DNA of 64,000 bases from CF-118 sp035689345 (GTDB lineage: Bacteria > Chloroflexota > Dormibacteria > Dormibacterales > Dormibacteraceae), in assembly GCA_035689345.1 (NCBI GenBank), contig DASSLR010000012.1, forward strand, positions 1 to 64,000, written 5' to 3'. The notes below the pieces were generated by a model. It was not told where the DNA came from. It made no database searches and saw nothing but the letters and a program-made list of their open reading frames with translations. A program made the position numbers and the translations under genes. Below, piece after piece: positions 42,260 through 51,155 of this stretch; position 1 is the stretch's first letter, and every line of letters begins with the position of its first letter.

Positions 42260-44557
42260 CTATGAGAACCGGCGACTGGCCCTGGCCTGGACGAGCGCGT
42301 TGGAGCCCATCTCGAGGGCACCGAGCGCCAGGCTCACGATCCCGACCGCCGCCAGCATCACCAGCGGTCGCGGGAAGTCGAGGTCGAAAAAGGCACGCGC
42401 TGGCGGTATCAACAGCACCGTCGCCAGCCCGAGGGCCATGCCGATCACGAGCGCGCGTCGCTGATTGGTCAGGGGGCTTGCCAGTCGCGCCAGCACCCAG
42501 AGGCCGACCGCCGCCATCACGATCGTGGCCAGCGTCCGCTCCTCGCTCAGCGGAATGTCCGGCTCGCCGATCGCCAGGGCGTAGGCGGTGAAGGTGGCCG
42601 CCGCCGCGACCAACCCGGTCGGCAGCGCGAACGCGAGCACGCGCCGGAGGAATGGCTTGCGCGAGGGCAGAAAGCTCGGGCCGAGGGCCAGAAAGACCGA
42701 AGGAATTCCGATCGTGAAAGCGCTGATCAGGGTGAGCTGGCGTGGCAGGAACGGGAACGGAAAGACGGCGACCCCGACCGCGATTGCGAGCAGGAACGCA
42801 TACACCGTCTTGGTGAAGAACAGGCTCGCGAGCCGCTCGACGTTGCCGATGACTCGCCGGCCCTCGCTGAGCACCGCGGGCACGGCGTCGAAAGATCCCT
42901 CGGTCAGAACGCACGCCGCGACCGCCCGCGCGGCCGCGCTTCCACCACCGAATGCGATCCCGAGGTCGGCCTCCTTCAGCGCGAGCACGTCGTTGACTCC
43001 ATCGCCTGCCATCGCGACCGTGTGCCCGGCCGAGCGGAGGGCGCGAATGATCGCGCGCTTCTGCTCCGGCCTGACCCGGCCGAAGATCGAGGCTTGCTTC
43101 GCGACCTCCACCAGCTCGGGCCCGTCATCGGGCAGCCGGCGGCAGTCGACCGCCTCGAGCGAATCGAGGCCGACCTGCTTCGCGATCCTGGCCACCGAGT
43201 CCGGATGGTCGCCGGAGATGAGCTTGATGGCCAGGCCCTGGTCGACCAGGTGCTTCAAGGTGGCCGCCGCACCGGGCTTGACGGACTCTTCCAGGACGAC
43301 GAGCGCGGCCGGATCGAGACCGTCGACTCCGTCCTCGCTCACGCCGGCCGCCTGGGCGATGAGAAGTGCGCGCCGGTCGGTGGCGAAGGAGCGGTCGGGC
43401 ACGATGACGTCGGGCGCTCCGATCACCCACCAGCCGCGGTCGTGAAATCTCGCGGCGCTCCATTTGCGCTCCGAGGAAAAAGGCACAGCTGCCTCGAGCA
43501 CCCAGCCGGCCGGTGACGGATTCGCCTCTGCGATCGCGCGCATCGCAGGGTTGGCCCGTGGGTCGATATGCGTGATGGCGCCGAGCGCCTCCTTCCAGGT
43601 CGGATCGGCGGTCAGCGCATCGACGCGCGCGACGCTCACCTCGGCAGCCGTGAGAGTTCCGGTCTTGTCGAAGCAGACCACGTCGGTCCGGGCCAGCATC
43701 TCGACGGCCGCCAGCTGCTGGATCAGCACCTTGCGGCGGCCCAGCCTGATCACCGCCAGGGCCAGCGTCGCGCTCGTGAGGAGCACGAGACCTTCCGGGA
43801 CCAGCGTGATCACGCCGGCCACGGAGGCGCGGGCGGCGTCGGGCAGCGAGGGGTTGGCGCGCAGCTGCGAGACCACGAGCAGCAGCGCGGTGGGCGCGAT
43901 GATCCAGGTCACCAGTCGCAGGATCTGGTTGATGCCGAGCATGAGCTCCGAGCGCACGAGCTGAAAACGCCGCGCCTCGACGGTGAGCCGTCGCGCGTAC
44001 GTCGCCTCACCCACCTTCGAGGCTCGATAGCTGCCGCCGCCGGCCGAGACGAAGCTGCCGGCCAGGAGCATGTCGCCACGCTTCTTGCTGACCGGCGTCG
44101 CCTCACCCGTGAGCAGCGCCTCGTTGACCTCGACCGGCGAGTCACTTTCGAGCGGGCCGTCGACGACGACCTCGTCCCCTACGGCGATCTCGAGCAAGTC
44201 GTCCTGCACGATCTCGTCCAGACCGAGCTCTGTGCGCCGGCCGTCCCGGATGACTGTTGCCCGCGGCGCCGCAACGAGGGCCAGCCGGTCCAGCGTGACC
44301 TTGGCGCGCACCTCCTGCGCGATCCCGATCAGCGCGTTGAGCACAAGGATCAGGCCGAACACGGCATCCTGAAGCGGCCCGACGATCAGGATCACGACGA
44401 GCATAGATCCCAGCAACGCGTTGAACCGGGTCAGCAGATTCGCCTTCAGGATGTCGCCGATGCTCCGGCTCGTGACGTCGCGCGTGGTGTTGACGAGACC
44501 GCGCTCGGCATGCTCGCTCACCTGCTGCCGGGTGAGGCCCCCATTGAGAACGGCCAT
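42260..44557 (-). CDS. CtpE-like P-type ATPase
   Basis: A 765-residue P-type ATPase. The order is actuator loop LLTGEATPV (149-157), M4 motif VPEGLVLL (253-260), phosphorylation site DKTGTLT with Asp297, hinge AGDGVNDVLAL, and six C-terminal helices. PEGL and the compact N-terminus fit the CtpE group, which takes up Ca2+ in mycobacteria. The hinge reads GDGVNDVLAL rather than GDGINDAPAL. ATG 44557 is 12 bases behind the deacetylase gene, so the two are in one unit with the PNPOx gene. Confidence 0.92.
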   Translation of the reverse strand: MAVLNGGLTRQQVSEHAERGLVNTTRDVTSRSIGDILKANLLTRFNALLGSMLVVILIVGPLQDAVFGLILVLNALIGIAQEVRAKVTLDRLALVAAPRATVIRDGRRTELGLDEIVQDDLLEIAVGDEVVVDGPLESDSPVEVNEALLTGEATPVSKKRGDMLLAGSFVSAGGGSYRASKVGEATYARRLTVEARRFQLVRSELMLGINQILRLVTWIIAPTALLLVVSQLRANPSLPDAARASVAGVITLVPEGLVLLTSATLALAVIRLGRRKVLIQQLAAVEMLARTDVVCFDKTGTLTAAEVSVARVDALTADPTWKEALGAITHIDPRANPAMRAIAEANPSPAGWVLEAAVPFSSERKWSAARFHDRGWWVIGAPDVIVPDRSFATDRRALLIAQAAGVSEDGVDGLDPAALVVLEESVKPGAAATLKHLVDQGLAIKLISGDHPDSVARIAKQVGLDSLEAVDCRRLPDDGPELVEVAKQASIFGRVRPEQKRAIIRALRSAGHTVAMAGDGVNDVLALKEADLGIAFGGGSAAARAVAACVLTEGSFDAVPAVLSEGRRVIGNVERLASLFFTKTVYAFLLAIAVGVAVFPFPFLPRQLTLISAFTIGIPSVFLALGPSFLPSRKPFLRRVLAFALPTGLVAAAATFTAYALAIGEPDIPLSEERTLATIVMAAVGLWVLARLASPLTNQRRALVIGMALGLATVLLIPPARAFFDLDFPRPLVMLAAVGIVSLALGALEMGSNALVQARASRRFS

Positions 44558-44569
44558 GTTCAGGCGAGC

Positions 44570-46273
44570 CTAGGTCACGTAGTCGGCGATGAGGACCAAC
44601 CTGTAGCCGCGCTGCTGGATGTCCGCGATCACCTTCGGTAGCGCGTCTGCGTCGAGCGTCGACCCGTCGTTGGCGGCGCCGACGTGCATCAGCACTATCT
44701 CGCCGGGCTGCAGCGCGTTCAGCACTCGTTGCTCGACCGTGGCCGCTGACTGACCGTTGTTCCGGCCCTCCCAACCGAGCGTGTCGACGGTCCAGCGGAT
44801 GCCACCATAACCCAGGGCATGGGCATCGGCGAGAACGCGTGCGTCGGTGTTGCCGTATGGAAAGCGAAACAGGGGTCGAGGATCCTTGCCGGTGGCCGCC
44901 TGGATCACGGATTGCGCGTGCGATATCTGTTCGCGAACCTGGCTGTCGTTCAGGGTCGTCAGCCGCGGATGGTCATACGTGTGGTTGCCGATGCCATAGG
45001 AATCCGCGATCGTGCGCGCGTCCTTGGGGTAGACCTCGGTCCATCGTCCGGTGAGGAAGAACGTCGCCGGAACTCCGGCGGCTTTCAAAGCCGCGAGTAT
45101 CGGAGCCACTCCGGCGTTGTTGCCACCCGCGTCGAAGGTCAGGGCGACGACCTTGTCCGTGGTCGGCAGCTTCGACCATTCGCCCCCGGCGAGTGACTTC
45201 GGAACACCTGGCGGAGTCGGGCTCGGCGTTGGCGGCGCGGCCGGCAGAAGCCTGCGGGCGCCGGAGTAATCGCCGATGGTGGGCATGGAGGCGAGCGCCA
45301 CCTCTTCCACGGCGTAACCGGGTGAAGGCGAGTCGATGACCATGCCGTTGCCCACGTACATGGCCACGTGGTACGCGCTGCCGGCCGACGAGAAGAAAAC
45401 GAGGTCGCCGGGTTGCAGGTTCTGCCGCGACACCGGCGTGCCGAACCCTGACTGAGGGTCGGAGTCGCGCGGGATCGCGATCCCGTACGTCGCGTACAGG
45501 AGGTGCACCAGGCCCGAGCAGTCGAATCCGAACCCCGACGTCCCACCCCACAGGTAAGGAAGGCCCTTGAACTGGCGCGCGCTGGCGATGACCGCCGCCG
45601 CATTGACCGAGCGGACGCCCCGGCCGACCGCCGACGCGTCGACCGTCATCACCGCACCCCCGGGCAGCCCGACCCGGTAAGAGGCGCTGGACCCATCGAG
45701 AAGAGGAAGCGTGGTGCCGAAGCTCACCTCGATCGCCGTGCCTGCGCCCCTCAGCCATGCGGTGGCGCTCGTCACGGTCACGGTCTCGCTCGCGTCCGGC
45801 GGCGGCGCCGCGGTCAGCTGGCGCACTGGAATCCAGGCCGGGTATCCGCGGGAATCCAGCGGCGTCGACTGTTCGGGCACCACCACCTGCGCCCAGCTGC
45901 CGGCGACCTTCAGCACGAGGACCTCGTCCCCGAGGAGAACCTGCGTGTCGAGGCGGTCGATCAATCCGACCTTGTCGGCCGCGCTCATCGTGGCGAGCCA
46001 CGATCGGATCTGGGCGGGATTCTGCAACGCGGGAGCGTCGACGGCCCGGGGTGCCTGTGGCGAGCGCCAGCCGGAAGCCACGCTCACCGCCACCCACGCG
46101 GGTGCCCCGGCCTTCACCTCGGGCGACGGGCTCGGTGCGGGCGACGAAGGTTGCGCCGAGGGCGAAGCGAAAGCGGAAGGCGAGCTGCCTCCGACCGGAG
46201 GCCGGCTGCCGCACGCGGCGAGCGCCAACATCAAGAAGACGGCGCCGATCAGACGCAATCCGCCTCGTCGCAC
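44570..46273 (-). CDS. NlpC/P60-polysaccharide deacetylase fusion lipoprotein
   Basis: A 567-residue secreted lipoprotein with two wall-acting domains. The lipobox is LALAAC, then a Ser/Pro linker, an SH3-like region, and an NlpC/P60 peptidase (about residues 235-345) with Cys in FDCSGLVHL and His in YHVAMYVGNG. A Pro/Ser/Thr linker follows, then a NodB deacetylase domain (about 370-565) with TFDAGG, HTYDH and RFPYGN. The second Asp of TFDD is Ala, a variant known in some deacetylases. GTG 46273 gives the signal peptide; upstream in-frame sequence is not protein-like. The protein should trim peptide stems and deacetylate glycans in the wall. Confidence 0.9.
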   Translation of the reverse strand: MRRGGLRLIGAVFLMLALAACGSRPPVGGSSPSAFASPSAQPSSPAPSPSPEVKAGAPAWVAVSVASGWRSPQAPRAVDAPALQNPAQIRSWLATMSAADKVGLIDRLDTQVLLGDEVLVLKVAGSWAQVVVPEQSTPLDSRGYPAWIPVRQLTAAPPPDASETVTVTSATAWLRGAGTAIEVSFGTTLPLLDGSSASYRVGLPGGAVMTVDASAVGRGVRSVNAAAVIASARQFKGLPYLWGGTSGFGFDCSGLVHLLYATYGIAIPRDSDPQSGFGTPVSRQNLQPGDLVFFSSAGSAYHVAMYVGNGMVIDSPSPGYAVEEVALASMPTIGDYSGARRLLPAAPPTPSPTPPGVPKSLAGGEWSKLPTTDKVVALTFDAGGNNAGVAPILAALKAAGVPATFFLTGRWTEVYPKDARTIADSYGIGNHTYDHPRLTTLNDSQVREQISHAQSVIQAATGKDPRPLFRFPYGNTDARVLADAHALGYGGIRWTVDTLGWEGRNNGQSAATVEQRVLNALQPGEIVLMHVGAANDGSTLDADALPKVIADIQQRGYRLVLIADYVT

Positions 46274-46393
46274 AACCCAATGGTTCGTGCGTGGCCGGCG
46301 GTGCGGGAGGGCCGCTCGACACCGTTTTCTCCGGCCGCCCGACCCTTGGACCGCCTGCTGCCTGGGACCACGCTTACGCCAGAGGTGATCGAA

Positions 46394-46600
46394 ATGACGG
46401 CACTTTTGCTGGCGGGCTACGTTCCCGCACCGCTGCCGGCCGCCACCGGAAGCAGCGATCCATGGGGCATCGCTCTCGTGGTCGGCAGCGTCCTGGCTCT
46501 GGCGGTCGCCATCACCGTGGCGCTCGTCTACTTCAACCGGCCCGCCCCGAAGCGGGTGGAGAAGGCAGCTCCAATCGAGCACTTGCGGAAGGCCGCCTGA
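46394..46600 (+). CDS. Small single-pass membrane protein
   Basis: A 68-residue protein with a short N-terminal hydrophobic stretch, a central membrane helix (WGIALVVGSVLALAVAITVAL) and a basic C-terminal tail (NRPAPKRVEKAAP). ATG 46394 has a weak AGAGGTGA upstream. A terminator lies 20 bases after the stop, supporting a real transcription unit. Function is unknown. Confidence 0.6.
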   Translation: MTALLLAGYVPAPLPAATGSSDPWGIALVVGSVLALAVAITVALVYFNRPAPKRVEKAAPIEHLRKAA

Positions 46601-46620
46601 TACCAGGCAAGCGGATACGA

Positions 46621-46655
46621 AGGGGGAGCGCCACATGCGCTCCCCTCTCGTTTTG
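46621..46655 (+). terminator. Intrinsic terminator
   Basis: GGGGAGCGC, a CACAT loop and GCGCTCCCC (46623-46645) form a perfect 9-bp stem, followed by TCTCGTTTTGTT. It ends the small membrane protein gene and insulates the PTS promoter that follows. Confidence 0.85.
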
Positions 46656-46659
46656 TTGA

Positions 46660-46671
46660 GGCCGCACGGCC
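46660..46671. promoter_or_regulatory. DosR-like palindrome, 8/8 match
   Basis: GGCCGCACGGCC lies 62 bases before the PTS IIB start (46734). A TATCCC or CTTATC hexamer near 46695-46702 could be the -10. Confidence 0.45.
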
Positions 46672-46733
46672 CGCGCGGCGTAGGTCCTTTCGCTCTTATC
46701 CCTTCGCGCGAGGCCGTCGATCATCCGAGCCAG

Positions 46734-47024
46734 ATGGATCGCAAGAGGCGCGTCCTGGTTGCCTGTGGAACGGCGATCGCCACTTCCACCCATGTGGCCA
46801 ACCGGCTGGAGCGTGAATTCGCGGCTCGCGGTCTCGACATCGCCATCACTCAGTGCCGCGTGGCCGAGGTGCCATCGCACGTGGGAGATGTCGACGTGGT
46901 CGTGACGACGGCGCCTATGGCGCCCGTCGATTCACTGCCGATCGTGAGCGGGATCCCGTTCCTCACCGGCATCGGCGAAGACGAAGCCTTGAAGCAAATC
47001 CTCGAAGCGGTTGAAGGAGGTTAA
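46734..47024 (+). CDS. sgcB: PTS galactitol-type IIB component
   Basis: A 96-residue cytosolic IIB protein of the galactitol/sgc family. The phosphocysteine is C11 in VLVACGTAIATSTHVA, the characteristic CGTxxATS P-loop. It takes phosphate from IIA and passes it to sugar bound by IIC. ATG 46734 fits IIB length; the frame upstream extends through the terminator region. It starts an operon of seven genes: IIB, IIC, M42, BtpA, epimerase, IIA, Enzyme I. Confidence 0.93.
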   Translation: MDRKRRVLVACGTAIATSTHVANRLEREFAARGLDIAITQCRVAEVPSHVGDVDVVVTTAPMAPVDSLPIVSGIPFLTGIGEDEALKQILEAVEGG

Positions 47025-47033
47025 CGCGAGGAA

Positions 47034-48461
47034 ATGGACTGGGATTCGATAGTGACGTTCGTTCGGGACCAGCTGGGCAACACCGTCGTCTTGCCCATCG
47101 TCATCGCCGCGCTCGGTATCGCGCTCGGTCAGCGATGGCCGAAGGCGATTCGCTCTGGCCTGACGGTCGGTGTGGGCTTCGTCGGCCTGGGGCTGGTCAT
47201 CACGCTTCTGTTGGGTGCGCTGGGCCCCGCCACCGACGCGATCGTTTCGCGGTTTGGGCTGCACCTGACCACGATGGACGTAGGCTGGCCGGTGGCGGCC
47301 GCAATCGCGTTCGGCACGACGGTCGGTGCGTTGATCATCCCGTTGGCGCTCGGCGTCAACGTGGCGATGCTGCTGACGCGACTGACCAAGACCCTCAACG
47401 TCGACATCTGGAACTTCTGGCACTTCGCCTTCACCGGGTCGCTGGTGTACCTGGTGACCGGGCGCAACATCTGGGCCGGCTTGATCGCAGCCGCCGTCCA
47501 CGCCGTCATCTCGCTGAAGGTGGCGGACATCACCGCTCCGGCGATCCAGAAGTTCTTCAACCTGCCTGGTGTCTCGATTCCGCAGGGCTTCGCCGTCACC
47601 ACGGTGCCGGTCGTCCTCGCCTTCAACTGGGTGCTCGACCGCATCCCGTTCGTCAAGGACATCAAGATCGACTCCGCGACCCTGCAGAAGAGGCTGGGCG
47701 TCCTCGGCGAGCCCTTGATCCTGGGCGTGATCCTCGGCGTCTTCTTCGGCCTCGTCGCCGGATACGACTTCCCGAAGACCGCCGTACTGTCCGTGCAGCT
47801 TGGTGCGGTGATGCTGCTCGTGCCGCGCATCATCGGCATCTTCATGGAAGGCCTTGTGCCCGTCTCGGAGGCGGCGCGCGTCTTCTTCCAGAAGCACTTC
47901 CACGGCCGTGAGTACTACGTCGGTCTGGACTCCGCCATCCTGATCGGGCACCCGATCACCATCGCGGCGGCGATCCTGCTGATCCCGACTGTGCTGCTCC
48001 TGGCCGCCATCCTTCCCGGCAACACGACCCTGCCGTTCGCGGACCTCGCGGCGCTCGCGTTCTTCGTGGCGATGGCGACACCGCTCACCAAGGGCAACCT
48101 GTTCCGCACGTACGTGATCGGCGCTTTCACCATGGTCATGGTCCTGTACCTGACCACGTTCTTCGGACCGAACCTGACGCAGACGGCGTCGGATATCGGT
48201 TTCAAGCTGCCCTCGACCGTCGCGGCCGGTGCCACCATCAGCGCGCTCTCGGGCGGCAACCTCTACGCGTTCATCAACTACATCTCGGCGCAGTGGCTCG
48301 GCATCTTCGGCCCGATCGCGCTGCTGCTGATCGTCGGCGCAGGCGCGTACCTGCTGCGCAACTACACGTACAGCCCCAAGGAGGCTCCGACCGCTCCGCC
48401 GGCGGCTGAGGCTCCGAAGCCGACTGTCCTGCCACCGACCGCGAGGCCGGTGACCACCTGA
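47034..48461 (+). CDS. sgcC: PTS galactitol-type IIC permease
   Basis: A 475-residue membrane permease of the GatC/SgcC family with about eleven helices. Diagnostic segments are GLTVGVGFVGLGLVI, WPVAAAIAFGTTVGALIIP, and the loop FHGREYYVGLDSAILIGHP. The family transports and phosphorylates galactitol, pentitol-like or aldose sugars; the sgcC substrate is not known. Nine bases separate it from IIB. A perfect hairpin follows 16 bases past its stop and precedes the M42 gene. Confidence 0.94.
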   Translation: MDWDSIVTFVRDQLGNTVVLPIVIAALGIALGQRWPKAIRSGLTVGVGFVGLGLVITLLLGALGPATDAIVSRFGLHLTTMDVGWPVAAAIAFGTTVGALIIPLALGVNVAMLLTRLTKTLNVDIWNFWHFAFTGSLVYLVTGRNIWAGLIAAAVHAVISLKVADITAPAIQKFFNLPGVSIPQGFAVTTVPVVLAFNWVLDRIPFVKDIKIDSATLQKRLGVLGEPLILGVILGVFFGLVAGYDFPKTAVLSVQLGAVMLLVPRIIGIFMEGLVPVSEAARVFFQKHFHGREYYVGLDSAILIGHPITIAAAILLIPTVLLLAAILPGNTTLPFADLAALAFFVAMATPLTKGNLFRTYVIGAFTMVMVLYLTTFFGPNLTQTASDIGFKLPSTVAAGATISALSGGNLYAFINYISAQWLGIFGPIALLLIVGAGAYLLRNYTYSPKEAPTAPPAAEAPKPTVLPPTARPVTT

Positions 48462-48477
48462 AAGCTGGGAGGTATTC

Positions 48478-48513
48478 GGGAGCGGACCGCGTCCGCTCCC
48501 GGACCTCGGGAGC
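48478..48513 (+). promoter_or_regulatory. Alternative-hairpin element in PTS operon
   Basis: Segment 1, GGGAGCGGAC (48478-48487), pairs perfectly with segment 2, GTCCGCTCCC (48491-48500). Segment 2 can instead pair through GCTCCCG (48495-48501) with segment 3, CGGGAGC (48507-48513), which contains the ribosome-binding site of the M42 gene. The two pairings exclude each other, as in a translational attenuator. Confidence 0.5.
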
Positions 48514-48520
48514 AATGGAA

Positions 48521-49660
48521 ATGGCAGCGACGACCACGGCGAAGTCCACAAGAAGCATCGTGCCTATGCTGGAGCGTCTTTCGGCCATCGCCGCGCCCTC
48601 GGGCAACGAGGACCGCGTGATCGCGGCGGTCGTGGCACATGCCGAGGCCTGCGGGTTCTCGCCGGTCGTCGACAATATCGGCAACGTCGTTGTCCCGGTC
48701 GCGGAGGGAGCTGCCGGCTCGCCGCTGGTCTTCGCGCACCTCGACGAGCTCGGTCTCACCGTCAGGTCGATCGACGGCGACGGATTCGTCGGCGTGGAGC
48801 GTTTGGGCGGAGTGCCCGAGAGAGTGCTTCCCGGGCTCAAGATGCTCATCCACACCCGAGCCGCGGACATACCCGCGATCGTCGGCCTCAAGGCCCACCA
48901 CCTCACGCCCGCCGGAGAGAAGTACGTGGTCCGGCCGGCCGAGGAGCTCTACCTCGACGCCGGATTCCCCAGCAGGGCGGCGGCCCACGAGGCGGGCATC
49001 CGGGTAGGCGACCCGATCACCTACTCGCCGTCCTTCACGCATCTGGCCGGCGGACTGGTCAGCGGTAAGTCGTTCGACGACCGGCTGGCGGTCGCCGCGC
49101 TGCTGATGCTGCTCGACTCTTTCGCCGAATCACCCCCCGACCGCGGCGTGCTGGTCGCATTCACCGTGCAGGAGGAGTTCAACGTCCGGGGTTCGCTCGC
49201 CATCGCGCAGCGGTGGCGGCCAGGCATCGCCGTGCAGGTCGATGTCGCGCCGGCGTGCGACACGCCCGACCTGGCCGGTCGCGATCCGGTGAGGCTCGGC
49301 GGCGGGCCGGTGCTGACGCGCCTGAGTTTCCACGGGCGAGGAACTCTCGGCGGCCTGGTGCCCCATCCTGCGCTGCTGCGGGCGCTCGAGGAAGCTGCTG
49401 CCGCGGCGGAGGTGCCGGTCCAGTACCAGTCGATCGTCGGCCTCATCACCGACGCGGCTTTTCTTCCGATGGCGACCGGTGACGGCATCGCCGCCGCCGA
49501 GGTTGGGATCCCGTGCCGCTACACGCACAGCCCGATCGAGACTGCCGATCCGCGAGACGCGGAGCTCATGGTCCGGCTGCTCGAACGATTCATCAGAGCC
49601 CACGCGAACATCGACATGCGCCGCGGCCGGCCGCTGGCGAAGCAAGGAGGAATGTCGTGA
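48521..49660 (+). CDS. sgcX: M42 family metallopeptidase (SgcX-like)
   Basis: A 379-residue M42 aminopeptidase/FrvX-SgcX family protein. Metal-binding features are HLDELG, SFDDRLAVAALL, QEE and YTHSPIE near the end. It could be a peptidase, or a hydrolase of a sugar-amino acid product imported by the PTS, as suggested by the frv and sgc loci of E. coli. ATG 48521 is preferred to 48515 because GGGAG is eight bases upstream of it. The stop overlaps the next start by four bases (GTGA). Confidence 0.92.
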   Translation: MAATTTAKSTRSIVPMLERLSAIAAPSGNEDRVIAAVVAHAEACGFSPVVDNIGNVVVPVAEGAAGSPLVFAHLDELGLTVRSIDGDGFVGVERLGGVPERVLPGLKMLIHTRAADIPAIVGLKAHHLTPAGEKYVVRPAEELYLDAGFPSRAAAHEAGIRVGDPITYSPSFTHLAGGLVSGKSFDDRLAVAALLMLLDSFAESPPDRGVLVAFTVQEEFNVRGSLAIAQRWRPGIAVQVDVAPACDTPDLAGRDPVRLGGGPVLTRLSFHGRGTLGGLVPHPALLRALEEAAAAAEVPVQYQSIVGLITDAAFLPMATGDGIAAAEVGIPCRYTHSPIETADPRDAELMVRLLERFIRAHANIDMRRGRPLAKQGGMS

Positions 49661-50499
49661 ACGCGATCGAGGAGATCTTTGGCAAGTCGAAGGCCATCAT
49701 CGCGATGGCGCACTTCCCACCTTTGCCCGGACAACCGCTGTACGACGCGTCAGGCGGCCTGGCGAAGATTCGCGAGGTCGTCAGCGACGACGTCGACCGG
49801 CTGGCGGCGGCCGGGGCGGACGGAATCCTGTTCTGCAACGAAGGCGACCGCCCCTACCGGGCGCACGCCGGCCACGAAACAGTGGCCGTGATGTCGTCGG
49901 TCATCCAGGACGCGGCGCGTGGACTGCGCATTCCATTCGGTGCCGACGTCCTGTGGGACCCGCAGGCGGCGATCGCGATCGCGTTCGCGACCGGCGCACG
50001 ATTCGTGCGCGAGGTGTTCACCGGGGTCTACTCGAGCGACTTCGGGATCTGGAACACTGACCCAGCCGGCGCGCTGCGCTTCCGGCGTGAGCTCGGCGCT
50101 TCCGACTTGCGCTGCTTCTACAACATCACGGCGGAGTTCGCGTCGCCGCTGGCCGCTCGACCCATCGAGCTGACAGCTCGCTCCGCGGTGTTCTCGTCGC
50201 TGGCCGACGCCATCTGCGTCTCGGGCAGCCTGACCGGCACCGCTCCCGACATCGACGTCGTGGCGGCGGTCAAGCGCGCGGTTCCCGACACCGCGGTCAT
50301 CGTGAACACCGGCGTGCGCGCGGACACGGTCGGCAAATTTCTCAACGCCGCCGACGCCGTCATCGTCGGCACCGCGTTGAAGCGTGACGGCGTGACGTGG
50401 AATCCGGTGGATGCCGACCGCGCCAAGAGCTTCATCGCCGCCGCGGCGGGCACAGGAGTCTGGAGTCCCGGTCCCGCGCGCACGCCCGCCATGGTGTAG
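49657..50499 (+). CDS. sgcQ: BtpA/SgcQ-family protein
   Basis: A 280-residue BtpA/SgcQ protein, a TIM-barrel family of unproven reaction, named from a photosystem I biogenesis protein. Conserved segments are MAHFPPLPGQPLYDASGG, GILFCNEGDRPY, IPFGADVLWDPQAA and VSGSLTGTAPD. It is a constant companion of sgc-type PTS genes. GTG 49657 has AAGGAGG six bases upstream and overlaps the M42 stop. The epimerase gene starts two bases after its stop. Confidence 0.92.
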   Translation: MNAIEEIFGKSKAIIAMAHFPPLPGQPLYDASGGLAKIREVVSDDVDRLAAAGADGILFCNEGDRPYRAHAGHETVAVMSSVIQDAARGLRIPFGADVLWDPQAAIAIAFATGARFVREVFTGVYSSDFGIWNTDPAGALRFRRELGASDLRCFYNITAEFASPLAARPIELTARSAVFSSLADAICVSGSLTGTAPDIDVVAAVKRAVPDTAVIVNTGVRADTVGKFLNAADAVIVGTALKRDGVTWNPVDADRAKSFIAAAAGTGVWSPGPARTPAMV

Positions 50500-50501
50500 C
50501 G

Positions 50502-51155
50502 ATGCGCGTGGCGGTCTCGCTGGCGTCGGCCGATCCGCTGCGGATCGCGGAAGCCGCCGAGCGCGCCGCCACCGCGGGCGCAAGCGCTCTGCACGTCGAT
50601 TTCGGCGACGGCCGGTTCGTGCCGTGGCTTGGCGGCGGGGTTGAGCTCGTGGCGGCGCTGGTCCGGCTGGCGGCCATTCCGGTCGACGTCCATCTGATGG
50701 TGGAGGAGCCTGAGCCCTACTTCGCTCCTCTGGCGGCGGCCGGCGCGACCTCCGTCGTCGCGCACATCGAACGCGCGCCGTATCCATGGCGACTCCGCGC
50801 GCTCGCTCATCGCTCCGGCATGCAGTTCGGGTTGGCGTTGAACCCGGCGACGCCGATAAGCGACCTGGAGCCGGTGATCAGCTGCGCCGACTACTTAGTA
50901 CTGCTCACCACGGAGCCCGACGGAGCGGGCGAGCTCATGCTGCCGAACACGCTGGAGCGCGTCCAGGCCGCGCGAGCTCTCATCGGCCCCGATCGCGCGC
51001 TCGAGATCGACGGCGGCGTGACCGGTGAATCCCTCACCTGGCCCATGAGGGCCGCGGTAGACCGTCTCGTCGTCGGTCGGGCGGTGCTCGACTCAGCGGA
51101 GCCGGCAATCCTGATCGCACATCTCGCGTCCGGCAACGGGGTCGGGGTGCGATGA
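50502..51155 (+). CDS. sgcE: Ribulose-phosphate 3-epimerase-like protein (SgcE-like)
   Basis: A 217-residue ribulose-phosphate 3-epimerase-family TIM barrel. Key residues are the metal or catalytic Asp and His of LHVDFGDGRF and VDVHLMVEEPEPY, and the LEIDGGVT motif near residue 170. It probably epimerises the ketose phosphate derived from the PTS substrate. ATG 50502 is chosen since the upstream frame overlaps the BtpA gene. Its TGA overlaps the IIA start (ATGA). Confidence 0.92.
   Translation: MRVAVSLASADPLRIAEAAERAATAGASALHVDFGDGRFVPWLGGGVELVAALVRLAAIPVDVHLMVEEPEPYFAPLAAAGATSVVAHIERAPYPWRLRALAHRSGMQFGLALNPATPISDLEPVISCADYLVLLTTEPDGAGELMLPNTLERVQAARALIGPDRALEIDGGVTGESLTWPMRAAVDRLVVGRAVLDSAEPAILIAHLASGNGVGVR

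Noticed and set aside
48478..48500. Intra-operon hairpin as a transcription terminator between IIC and the M42 gene
   Set aside because: No T-run follows, and downstream PTS genes need expression with IIB and IIC. A translational element is more likely.
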